Source: Anaerolineales bacterium UBA4826 (GTDB lineage Bacteria > Chloroflexota > Anaerolineae > UBA4142). From it: a stretch of 11,408 nucleotides of DNA. Under the pieces are notes generated by a model, which was not told the origin of the DNA, did no database searches, and was given only the letters and a program-made list of their open reading frames with translations. Position 1 is the stretch's first letter; each line of letters begins with the position of its first letter. Of this stretch, positions 1 through 7,212 are shown piece by piece. The DNA lies in the NCBI GenBank assembly GCA_002400365.1, contig DHFK01000077.1, positions 25,352 to 36,759 of the forward strand. The letters are read 5' to 3'. The position numbers and the translations under genes were made by a program.

Positions 1-42
1 GATTGGAAATTGGAGATTGGACGTTGGAGATTGGACGTTGGA
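1..42. repeat. heptamer array inside the YYY-fusion gene
   Basis: Six consecutive 7-bp units: GATTGGA, AATTGGA, GATTGGA, CGTTGGA, GATTGGA, CGTTGGA. The array reaches the window edge and may continue. It is translated in frame as a seven-residue-periodic Ser/Asn/Gln/Pro stretch (about residues 947-960) in the loop after a membrane helix. It shares the 13-mer TCCAATCTCCAAC (minus strand) with the array at 9393-9434. Confidence 0.85.
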
Positions 43-2880
43 ATCCAGAGACCGGGAATTCTGAATTAGATTGTATGCCACGCTAAACGCGCCGAGTGCG
101 AGCAGCGCAAAGTACATCGGCAGCGCGAGGTTGTACGCGACTTCGGGCACGATGCCGGAGAACTTGATGAGCGTCGCGGTGATGAGTTGCCCAAAATAGT
201 AATAGTTGATATAGCCGCCGGCGAACCAGGGGTCGTACGCCGGGAACCAGGTGGATTTGATGATCGCGTTGAGGTACGCAAGATCCATCGGCTTTTCGCC
301 GCCGTACCACTGATGCCATAAATCGGGATTGGCGTAGCGGATGAGCAGGAACGCGCCAAAGAACGCAAGGAACAGAATCTCTTCGACCAGGACAACGCCG
401 CGCTGTTCGCGCAAGAACGCGGCGAGATCGCGCCCGCGCCGCCACACCGCGAACGCGCTGACAACGGCGATGAGCGCGATCACCAGCGCGATGGTAGTGC
501 GGCTGAAAGGCAGCAGATGGTAACTGGCGAGCATCCACGCGCCCCACGCGGTCAGCAAGATGCCCAACGCCTTGGCGAAGATATAGCCGCGATCCGCAAG
601 CGCGCGAAAGACGACGAACGCGATCGGGAACGCGAGCCAGCCCAGCGCTTCGATCAGCACCAGCCAGCCGAGAACCGGCATCTGGTTGATCAAATCGTCG
701 GGATGGAAAATCTGCGACCACGTACCGCCGCGCGCCTGCGCCTCGCGATCGGAGGGCGTGAGCAAGAGCGCGGTCGGCGCTAGCGTCGCTTCGCGGGGCC
801 AAAAGCGATAGACCTCGGCGAGGTCAACGCTGTCGAAAAGTTTCTGAGTGTGCGCGTGCGAATAGCGCGGCGCTTTTTTGAAAATCAAAACCTTGGGATG
901 ATCGTAAACGGTAAAGGCTTCTTCCGCGTCGTCGTCGGCGATTTCGATGCCGAAGAGTTGTGGACGCGAAGTGATCGTCGCGACCTGGTCAAACCCCAGG
1001 GTCCCGTCGAACAACCATTGATAGTATTTCGTCGTCAGCGGATAGCGCATCGGCAGACGCGGGATCGAGCCGTACAGCCGATTGCTGGAGAGAATGATGT
1101 AATCGGCGTCGTCAATCCATTGGATCGCCTGGACGCGTTTCTCCGGCGTGTCTTCGTCGTACCAGTGCATCTCGCCGTCGCCCGGCGACGACGGCAGACT
1201 GCGGTACATTCCGCCAAACGGGTCTTTGCCGTCCACGCGCAGCGGCAGCGGATCGTCCCAGTGTTCGTTCGCGAGAATCGCGCCTTGCGGGATGTTTTGA
1301 AAGATCCAACGCGAGGCGGCAACGCGCGACACGGGACGAATGTAAATCGTCGCGAACGCGCTCGCCCAGAAAAGCGTGTAGCCGATGACGATGAGGGCGA
1401 CGATGGTCACGATGATACGGGCAGTGATGCGCGCTGCGTGATGCGTGATGCGTGATGCGTAATCCCACAGTTCAACCAGTGAGTAACCGGCGAGCAGCGC
1501 GAGGAACGGGTAGATTTGCAAAAAGTACCGCATCGTCTTGACCCATTGCTGTCCGGTGTACGCGAAGGTGACGCCGACCCAGACGACGATGAGCAGATGC
1601 TGCCACTCGCGATAACGCGGTAGGCGGTACAGCGCGAGCAAGAAACCAGCCCACGCCGCGAGTCCGAGCGGCAAGCCGAGTCCCCACAGCACCATGTTCT
1701 CGAACGGGAACAGGTACAGCGTGCGATCGGTCCACTGGTGCCCGGGCGGATAGTCCTGTTTGCCCGCGACCAGTTCGCCGATGTACGTCATGTTGTCGGC
1801 GAACCGGGGATTGACGCCGCCCGCCCAGGACAGGACGACGTCAAAGCCGGCGTTCACGATGCCGCGCGTCAAATCGAGTTTTGGCAGCGCGGGCGAGATG
1901 AAAGCCGGTCCGTTCGCCGCGTATGGCTGCGCGATGCGAAAGACGATTAAGGTCGCCAAGCCGGCGACGACGAGTCCGATGAACGCGCGCGTGAGCGCGG
2001 CAGTCATCGAATCTTGAAATGACGGCGGCGGGCTCTTCCATTTGACAGACAGCGACAGCGGGCCCAGTGATTGCGTCGTGACGGGGGCTTCCGGCGGAGC
2101 GAGCGATTCCGGCGCGTGGTCGGGCGCGGATGGTTGTGGCGATGCTTTGGCGGCAAGATACGCGCGCAAGGCGGCAGCCGCGACCAGGACGGCGACGAAC
2201 GGCGCGATGTTGATGCGCCCGGCGAGCGCGAGTCCGAACGCAAGCCCCGCGTAGACGAACGCGCGCGCTGGTTTTCTTTCCGCGATCTCAAGTCCATACC
2301 AAAACGCGAGGAGAATCGGGACGTTGGTGAACGTATCAACGGTGAAGAAATGCGACTGCTGAATGTCGAGCACGGACGCGGCGAGGAAGAACGCGCCGAG
2401 GAGCGCGGCGCGCGTGCCGTACAGCCGTCGTCCGATGAAAAAGATCAGGAGCACGGTAGCGAGATCGAACAGCGCGGAGAGCGCGCGTCCGACGAGATGG
2501 ATCTCGCCGTAGCCGGCTTTGCCCAGCACTTGGCCGACCACGCGCGTCAGAAAGATCGGAAACGTGCCGTAGACGAACAACCCAAAGTTGTGGTTGTACG
2601 GATTGAGCGGCGAGCACGCGGTATCGAAATAGCCGCCCCATTTTGCGCAGCCGGGCGGCGGCGCGCCCAAGCCCTCCAAGCCGGGCAGAGTGAGCGCGCT
2701 CTCCACCATCGTCAAGAAACGCTCGTCGGGATGGAGGTGCTGATCTTCGTCCCAGTTGATGCCGGCAAAGCGGAAGACCGCGCCGAGAACGAGAATCAGC
2801 GCGAGCGCCACGACGACGAGCCAGCCGCGCTTTCGCGGCGGGTTGGTTGGTTGAGGTTGGTCGGTAAGATTGAGTTCCAC
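1..2880 (-). CDS. GT39-type glycosyltransferase fused to YYY (DUF2298) membrane domain, partial at 3' end
   Basis: The frame beginning at GTG 2880 stays open for 960 codons to the window edge, so the C-terminus is missing. A TGA lies two codons upstream, making GTG 2880 the first possible start; no clear Shine-Dalgarno is seen. The N-terminal half resembles GT-C/PMT_2 (GT39-like) transferases: a first membrane helix (about residues 20-40), then a loop with HPDE at 50-53, the place where this fold carries its acidic catalytic/metal residues. A proline-rich cytoplasmic-type linker lies around 240-290. From about residue 734 the protein turns into a second multi-helix domain with EKPMD at 862-866 and NYYYFG at 892-897, the three-tyrosine signature of the YYY/DUF2298 family known to me from Chloroflexi and some archaea. 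It probably moves sugars from polyprenyl-phosphate donors on the outer face of the membrane; acceptor unknown. Last visible gene of the leftward operon. Two short-repeat arrays are translated in frame (about residues 473-482 and 947-960). Confidence 0.85.
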   Translation of the reverse strand, partial: MELNLTDQPQPTNPPRKRGWLVVVALALILVLGAVFRFAGINWDEDQHLHPDERFLTMVESALTLPGLEGLGAPPPGCAKWGGYFDTACSPLNPYNHNFGLFVYGTFPIFLTRVVGQVLGKAGYGEIHLVGRALSALFDLATVLLIFFIGRRLYGTRAALLGAFFLAASVLDIQQSHFFTVDTFTNVPILLAFWYGLEIAERKPARAFVYAGLAFGLALAGRINIAPFVAVLVAAAALRAYLAAKASPQPSAPDHAPESLAPPEAPVTTQSLGPLSLSVKWKSPPPSFQDSMTAALTRAFIGLVVAGLATLIVFRIAQPYAANGPAFISPALPKLDLTRGIVNAGFDVVLSWAGGVNPRFADNMTYIGELVAGKQDYPPGHQWTDRTLYLFPFENMVLWGLGLPLGLAAWAGFLLALYRLPRYREWQHLLIVVWVGVTFAYTGQQWVKTMRYFLQIYPFLALLAGYSLVELWDYASRITHHAARITARIIVTIVALIVIGYTLFWASAFATIYIRPVSRVAASRWIFQNIPQGAILANEHWDDPLPLRVDGKDPFGGMYRSLPSSPGDGEMHWYDEDTPEKRVQAIQWIDDADYIILSSNRLYGSIPRLPMRYPLTTKYYQWLFDGTLGFDQVATITSRPQLFGIEIADDDAEEAFTVYDHPKVLIFKKAPRYSHAHTQKLFDSVDLAEVYRFWPREATLAPTALLLTPSDREAQARGGTWSQIFHPDDLINQMPVLGWLVLIEALGWLAFPIAFVVFRALADRGYIFAKALGILLTAWGAWMLASYHLLPFSRTTIALVIALIAVVSAFAVWRRGRDLAAFLREQRGVVLVEEILFLAFFGAFLLIRYANPDLWHQWYGGEKPMDLAYLNAIIKSTWFPAYDPWFAGGYINYYYFGQLITATLIKFSGIVPEVAYNLALPMYFALLALGAFSVAYNLIQNSRSLDSNVQSPTSNLQFPI
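1436..1463. repeat. tandem GCGTGAT heptamers inside the GT39-YYY gene
   Basis: Three perfect copies of GCGTGAT (1436-1442, 1443-1449, 1450-1456) and one GCGTAAT (1457-1463). In frame it encodes DYASRITHHA (about residues 473-482), in a loop between two predicted membrane helices. Confidence 0.9.
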
Positions 2881-2897
2881 GGTTCAACCCAATAAGC

Positions 2898-2977
2898 GAT
2901 TTTCGATTTTCGATTGCCGATTTTCGATTAGATCACGCATGAGCAATCGCAAATCGAAAATCGGAAATCGAAAATTA
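2898..2977. repeat. facing heptamer arrays (hairpin) between the two GT39 genes
   Basis: The left array is GATTTTC, GATTTTC, GATTGCC, GATTTTC, GATTA (2898-2930). The right array is GCAAATC, GAAAATC, GGAAATC, GAAAATT (2949-2976). The two are largely complementary and could form a stem of about 28 bp with a loop of about 18 nt. The TAA stop of the upstream GT39 gene is made by the end of the right array (2975-2977). No U-tract follows on the minus strand, so it is not a typical terminator. Confidence 0.85.
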
Positions 2978-5077
2978 GCGAACTCCCAGCAGTCCGTTCG
3001 GCGCGAGCGTGCCGGGAACGTAAAAGATGATAAAGTCGTGTCCCGGCGTGCGCGCGTGAAAGACTCGGGGCTGCCCGCGCGGAAAAATCCGCTGCAACAG
3101 TTCGAGATTGGTCGAGTCCTTCTCGTTCAGCACGTACAATTGGTTCGCGCTGTCATTGGCGTAGGCGCGCGCGTCTTCAGCGGAGGGCAGCGTGTGTTCC
3201 CATCCAATTTGCCCCAGGTTGATCGCCACGTTGCGCGTGTCCACCCAGTGCGGGTACAGCAGAATCCACGCGTGGTCCACGTCCCCGACGCTCTCGGCAA
3301 ACCCGCGAATCACAGCCGCGACCTCCGACGCATTCCACGAGTACTCACGGTAACTCTGGTCCAGGTCGCGGAAATAGCGCAAGAAATTCGCGCGCGCGCC
3401 GATAGCAAATAGGAACGCGATCGCGACCATCGCGCCAACCTTTGTCATTGCGAGGAGCGTTGTGGGCGACGAAGCAATCCCCAAGTTGCTTTGGGATGTA
3501 TGCGCTTCACGCGCAGACACGACCGCGTGGTTGACCGCGCGCAGAAACCACGCCAGCGGCAGCGCGACGATGACAAAGACAAAGGGAATCGCGCCGCCCG
3601 CGCGGACGAGACTCGGGTTCTCATTCGGGAACGCGAGACTGAGCGCGCTGGGCAAGAGCATCGTCGCCAAGCCGATCAAGACGAACGCATACGCGGCTTG
3701 GCGATATCGCACCATGCGGTAAAGCGCCAGCGCAACCCCCAGCAAGAACAGACCGCCTGACACATAGTCGAGCGCGGGATCGCCCAGGACCGAATTGGGC
3801 CACGCCGAATCGCCGGTCCAGTTGAACATCACCGCTACATTGGCAACATTGGTCGCCAAGATTTCTGCCGGATTCCCCGGCAGCGGCTGCCCTTCGCCTA
3901 CAAGCCGCGTCGCCATCCGATACACCACTTGATCGGGATGTTCCGTCCCGTAACGCAACAAGGGCATCAGGACGACGAACATACACGCGAACATCAGCGC
4001 GCTGTTCGCCGCGTATCGGCGCAGTTGCGACCAATCCATTCGGGGACCGACGAACAGCCACAATCCCAGCAAGCCGATCACCAACAAGGGCGCGAGGCGA
4101 AACGCGTTATAGCCGTACAAGCCCGCGCCGAGGAACAAGCCCGCCATCAGGAAATCGTTGCGCCGCTGATATTTCAGCCCGCGCAGGAGAAAGAACATCA
4201 ACGGCGCGATGAAAACCGGCGTGAGCGGAAAGCGCAAGCCCATCCGCGCGATCGTCACGGGCCATTTGCCAATGGCAAGCCACCCGGCGGCGAAAAGCGC
4301 AACGTCGTCGTCAAACAATTCGCGCACGAACAGAAATGTTCCGGGAATGACGAGCAAGCCCAGCGTCGCGGTCATCAACTTGAGCGCCATATAGTCGAGC
4401 GGATGGTCGGCGAGTTTGACGAACAAAGCGGTCAGATAGAACTGGAGCGGCTCACGCCCCGTGTTGCGCTCGAAAAAGATCGGCGCCAGGTCGCCGTTGA
4501 CGACGTCGTTCACATCCAGCAATTTCTCCGCGTGATCGCTATCCATCTCCGCGGGGACGCCGTCCAGATTATGAAAATAAAAGAACACGCCGACGAGCAG
4601 GATAGCGCACAGCCCTAGCGCGGTCGGCGAGAGACGCACGCCACGCGCCAGGACGTCACGCGCCGACGCCGCGCGTTGGCGCAGCCATTCGTTCCAGGTT
4701 TGCCAGTCCTTCTCAGGTTCCCAAAAAGCGTAGAAAAAAACGACGATGCTCAATCCCCAGGCGAGGAGATTGTCCGCGGTGAATTGACTGCCTGTGGAAA
4801 AGAAAAAAGTTAGGATCGCCAGGACCGCTGCGCTGAGGATCAGCGCGCGTGGGACTCGGCGTGGGCGCGCGCCGCTCGGCGCTGCATCGGTCAAGCGCGT
4901 GGCGATGCTGACGGGACTGGTAGCGATGGCCAAGCCGGCAAAGATCAACGCGATGAAGCAGAGCGAGAGCGCGACCAGATCGGCTTGGCGGTACGTGCGC
5001 AGATACTGCGCCGCAGCCGCCAACAGAATGGCGACGAACACGAGCGTGGGTTGGAGCAAGGCGCGGAGTAGACTCAT
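2975..5077 (-). CDS. GT39-family (PMT_2-like) integral membrane glycosyltransferase
   Basis: A 700-residue polytopic membrane protein. The open frame extends up to 5194, but ATG 5077 is chosen because it overlaps the methyltransferase stop as ATGA (ATG 5077-5075, TGA 5076-5074) and gives a hydrophobic start, MSLLRALLQP. The upstream extension is arginine-rich and lies inside the methyltransferase gene. After several N-terminal helices comes a first extracytoplasmic loop with MDSDHAEK at 178-185, then NTGREPLQFY, as in ArnT/PMT-like GT-C enzymes. The usual Asp-Glu appears here as Asp-x-Asp-His-x-Glu. Many helices follow and a soluble C-terminal part (about 565-700) probably faces outside. The role inferred is transfer of a sugar from a polyprenyl phosphate to a surface glycan or lipid. 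Residues about 528-545 are encoded by a REP-like repeat. The stop codon TAA (2975-2977) lies in the last unit of a heptamer array. No Shine-Dalgarno is seen; translation is probably coupled to the upstream gene. Confidence 0.87.
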   Translation of the reverse strand: MSLLRALLQPTLVFVAILLAAAAQYLRTYRQADLVALSLCFIALIFAGLAIATSPVSIATRLTDAAPSGARPRRVPRALILSAAVLAILTFFFSTGSQFTADNLLAWGLSIVVFFYAFWEPEKDWQTWNEWLRQRAASARDVLARGVRLSPTALGLCAILLVGVFFYFHNLDGVPAEMDSDHAEKLLDVNDVVNGDLAPIFFERNTGREPLQFYLTALFVKLADHPLDYMALKLMTATLGLLVIPGTFLFVRELFDDDVALFAAGWLAIGKWPVTIARMGLRFPLTPVFIAPLMFFLLRGLKYQRRNDFLMAGLFLGAGLYGYNAFRLAPLLVIGLLGLWLFVGPRMDWSQLRRYAANSALMFACMFVVLMPLLRYGTEHPDQVVYRMATRLVGEGQPLPGNPAEILATNVANVAVMFNWTGDSAWPNSVLGDPALDYVSGGLFLLGVALALYRMVRYRQAAYAFVLIGLATMLLPSALSLAFPNENPSLVRAGGAIPFVFVIVALPLAWFLRAVNHAVVSAREAHTSQSNLGIASSPTTLLAMTKVGAMVAIAFLFAIGARANFLRYFRDLDQSYREYSWNASEVAAVIRGFAESVGDVDHAWILLYPHWVDTRNVAINLGQIGWEHTLPSAEDARAYANDSANQLYVLNEKDSTNLELLQRIFPRGQPRVFHARTPGHDFIIFYVPGTLAPNGLLGVR
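3443..3496. repeat. REP-like palindromic element inserted in frame in the GT39 gene
   Basis: GTCATTGCGAGGAGCG at 3444-3459, a short centre, then CGACGAAGCAATCC (to 3480) and a small CCCAA/TTGGG stem-loop. This matches a dispersed element (consensus roughly GTCATTGCGAGGAGCG...CGACGAAGCAATC) that I know from many unrelated bacterial genomes, usually intergenic. Here it is read through as SNLGIASSPTTLLAMT in a loop between membrane helices. Confidence 0.75.
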
Positions 5078-5871
5078 CTGCGTTCGCACAGAAAAAAAAG
5101 ATAGGCGCCCTCGGTGACGGGCGGCTCGTCGTAAAAGCGACGCCACAGCCGCTCGATCAAGATAAAATTGGCGCGGTAGGGCGCGACGATCCATCGCCCT
5201 AGCAGTTTCTTGTACAACAGCGTCGGCGCGGAATAGTAGTGCGCCAGGTCAAAGAGGCGCGACGCCGCGCGCGAAAAATAGGAATGTTCTGCGCGAACGG
5301 CAAAGCCAAAGCGCGCGAGCCGCGCGCGCCAGGTTTCCGGCGAATCGGTGCGATAGTGCCGCGAGATGCGGTTAAAGTAATTCTCGTAGCGTCTGGACAA
5401 GCCCTTCCATCCAAGTCTGCAAAACAAGTCGGCGAAGAAAAGAAATTCGGCAAAGCGATGCGACGGCGTCGTGAAAACGAAAAGGCCGCCCGGTTGCAAA
5501 ACGCGATGCGTCTCGCGCAGCGTCGCATCAATGTCCGGAATGTGTTCGACGACGGAATTGCTCAACACCGTCGCGAACGCGCCGTCGGCGAACGGCATCG
5601 CGTTGCTATCCACGATCTTTAGTTCGCGGTGCATCCCGCGCCGCGCGGCTTGCGCGATCGCTTGCGGCGAGGGGTCAATGCCGGCGTCGAGCGGCTCGGT
5701 GAACGCGGCTTGCGCGAAATGCCCATCGCCGCAGCCCAGGTCGAGGATTGGGCGCGGCAAGTCGAGCGCGGCGATCTTACGCGCTTCAACTGCGCGCAGC
5801 AATGCGCGGAAGGAAGGCAGCGCGGTCAGGTGTTCGACGAGAAAATCGCGTTGGGTGTTCATCAAGTCCAT
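5074..5871 (-). CDS. class I SAM-dependent methyltransferase
   Basis: A Rossmann-fold methyltransferase of 265 residues counted from ATG 5871. Motif I is ILDLGCGDG (42-50), the acidic residue after strand 2 is in GIDPS (D66), motif IV-like NSVVEHIPD is at 105-113, and post-I VLQPGGLFVFTTP at 124-136; this order is that of the UbiE/Methyltransf_11 type. No membrane segment is obvious. Substrate is unknown; between a GT4 enzyme and GT39 enzymes it probably methylates a sugar or lipid intermediate. The start is uncertain. The frame is also open from GTG 5922 (282 residues), but the extra 17 residues have less coding-like third positions, and neither site has a Shine-Dalgarno. A strong ribosome site with ATG 6001 lies upstream in another frame (separate entry). 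The stop overlaps the next start as ATGA. Confidence 0.85.
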   Translation of the reverse strand: MDLMNTQRDFLVEHLTALPSFRALLRAVEARKIAALDLPRPILDLGCGDGHFAQAAFTEPLDAGIDPSPQAIAQAARRGMHRELKIVDSNAMPFADGAFATVLSNSVVEHIPDIDATLRETHRVLQPGGLFVFTTPSHRFAEFLFFADLFCRLGWKGLSRRYENYFNRISRHYRTDSPETWRARLARFGFAVRAEHSYFSRAASRLFDLAHYYSAPTLLYKKLLGRWIVAPYRANFILIERLWRRFYDEPPVTEGAYLFFLCERR

Positions 5872-5911
5872 AGGGCGGAAGATGGTTTGAGAGGGCGCAG
5901 TGGGATACAAG

Positions 5912-6001
5912 TCACGAAACACATCGGCAACGGCAACTCGAATCCGTCGCGCCCGCGCGATACGCCACGCCTGTCTCGCGCGCTTTGCGTGGCTTGGTCA
6001 T
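5912..6001 (-). CDS. possible 29-residue leader peptide at the GT4/methyltransferase junction
   Basis: ATG 6001 overlaps the GT4 stop codon as ATGA and is preceded by GGGAGGGG (minus strand, 6013-6006) six bases or fewer upstream, the strongest ribosome site in the operon. The frame runs only 29 codons, is rich in Arg and ends Cys-Arg-Cys-Arg-Cys-Val-Ser before TGA at 5914-5912, just past the alternative methyltransferase start GTG 5922. It is not in the methyltransferase frame. It could be a coupling peptide that delivers ribosomes to the methyltransferase, the remnant of an N-terminus lost by frameshift, or chance, because the GGAGGG is also needed to encode Gly-Gly at the GT4 C-terminus. 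I do not recognise the peptide. Confidence 0.25.
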   Translation of the reverse strand: MTKPRKARETGVAYRAGATDSSCRCRCVS

Positions 6002-7149
6002 GGCGCCCCTCCCTTCAGCGCTCTGAACAATTTTTCGTACGCCGCCACCGTCTGTTCTAGCGCGAACAGCGCGGCGATCTCCTGGCGCGGGCGGATGTAC
6101 TGCGCGCGATTCTGCAAGACGCGCACGATGCCCTCCGCCAGCGCGCGCGCGTCTCGGATCGGCACGATCTCGCCCATGCCGGTCACGCGCACCGGCTCGC
6201 GCACGCCGGGGAGGTCGGACGCGACGACCGGACAGCCGCTCAGCATCGCTTCGATTTGCACCAGCCCAAACGATTCAGTCGAGTTGATGCTCGGCACGGT
6301 CAGCACGTCGCACGCGCCGAAAAAATTGCCCATCGCGCGGTTGGGCAATTGCCCCAGAAATTCAAGATACAGACGATTCTTTTCGATGTGTGGCTGCAAG
6401 CGTGCCCAGACATTCTCGCCAATGACGTTCTGATATTCACCTGCCAGCAGATACTTGACGTTCGGGATTTTCGCGCGCACGAACGGCAACGAGTCAATCA
6501 AATAGTTGACGCCTTTTTCTTCTGCAAAGCGCGCGGCAAAACCGACGACCGCTTTTCCATCGGCGTATTTCGTCTTGAGCGCGGTTACCGCGGTTGCCTC
6601 CGGCGGCGGCATGATGACGGGCGGGTAAATCACGACGATTTTGTCTTTGAATTGCGAGAGGAGCGGCGAATTGCGCGCGTAGTCCTCGGTGTAGGCGACG
6701 ATGCGATTCGCAAATTTGCCGGCGAGCCAATTCGACGCGAACACCGCGCGGTCAATCACGCGGTTCAAAATCCCCGGCGGCAACTGCAGGTCGCAGTGAT
6801 ACGTCAGCACGACCGGTTTGTGCGCCAGCGCGCGCCCGATAAATGCCAGGGGTCCGCCTTCGGCTTGCGGCAGGTGAACGCTGACGACATCGTGCTCGCG
6901 CATCAGCATCCCCGCGCGCGACAAAAACCCCGGCATGATGCTGCCCTTGCTCAAGCGAAATAGCACGGGATGGCGCAGAACGGTCACGCCGTCAATGACT
7001 TCGCGGTAGGGCAGACTCCTTTGATAGTGCGAAGTAAGCACGGTGACGCGGTGTCCGCGCTCGGCCAGCGCCTGCGCCAGACGTTCGACGTAGATGGTCA
7101 GCCCGCTGATGTGCGGGCGGTAGTAGGTGAGAGCGATCAGGATTTTCAA
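5998..7149 (-). CDS. GT4-family glycosyltransferase
   Basis: A 383-residue GT-B enzyme of the GT4 group, cytoplasmic or membrane-associated, which transfers a sugar from a nucleotide-sugar donor. The N-terminal Rossmann half starts KILIALTYYRPHISG with the glycine loop near the acceptor site. The C-terminal half has GFAARFAEEKG (203-213) and the EX7E motif, E292 and E300 in ESFGLVQIE, followed by AMLSGCPVVASDLPGVREPV (301-320), the donor-binding region. Length is normal. The start is TTG 7149: by family comparison the protein should begin at K-I-L-I, and no ATG/GTG is available there. The frame stays open upstream through a heptamer array (7142-7178), which overlaps the start codon and occupies the place of a Shine-Dalgarno. 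The gene follows the epimerase by 63 bp. The donor could be a nucleotide sugar made with the epimerase, which is an inference from position only. Confidence 0.9.
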   Translation of the reverse strand: MKILIALTYYRPHISGLTIYVERLAQALAERGHRVTVLTSHYQRSLPYREVIDGVTVLRHPVLFRLSKGSIMPGFLSRAGMLMREHDVVSVHLPQAEGGPLAFIGRALAHKPVVLTYHCDLQLPPGILNRVIDRAVFASNWLAGKFANRIVAYTEDYARNSPLLSQFKDKIVVIYPPVIMPPPEATAVTALKTKYADGKAVVGFAARFAEEKGVNYLIDSLPFVRAKIPNVKYLLAGEYQNVIGENVWARLQPHIEKNRLYLEFLGQLPNRAMGNFFGACDVLTVPSINSTESFGLVQIEAMLSGCPVVASDLPGVREPVRVTGMGEIVPIRDARALAEGIVRVLQNRAQYIRPRQEIAALFALEQTVAAYEKLFRALKGGAP

Positions 7150-7178
7150 TTTCTGATTTTCGATTTCTGTTTTAGGAT
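7142..7178. repeat. heptamer array covering the GT4 start codon
   Basis: ATTTTCA, then TTCTGAT, TTTCGAT, TTCTGTT, TTAGGAT (7151-7178), degenerate but in 7-bp steps and of the same family as 2898-2930. It has no facing arm. The first unit contains the GT4 TTG start (7149-7147). The rest of the 63-bp gap (7179-7212) holds loose CCAAC/CCAGC-type repeats and no other signal. Confidence 0.65.
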
Positions 7179-7212
7179 TTGTGGCAAACCAGCCAACGAT
7201 CCAACCAGCAAA

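Noticed and set aside
83..802. 239-codon minus-strand frame within the YYY-fusion region
   Set aside because: An Arg-rich shifted reading of the same strand. The true frame, open from 2880 to 1, has membrane helices and the YYY signature, so the gene is not broken into small pieces.
2071..2895. 274-codon plus-strand open frame opposite the GT39-YYY gene
   Set aside because: It is a highly charged Arg/Glu composition with no recognisable domain, typical of the antisense shadow of a high-GC membrane protein.
3929..4618. 229-codon plus-strand open frame opposite the GT39 gene
   Set aside because: Gln/Arg/Glu-rich with no membrane or domain features; antisense shadow of a well-supported gene.
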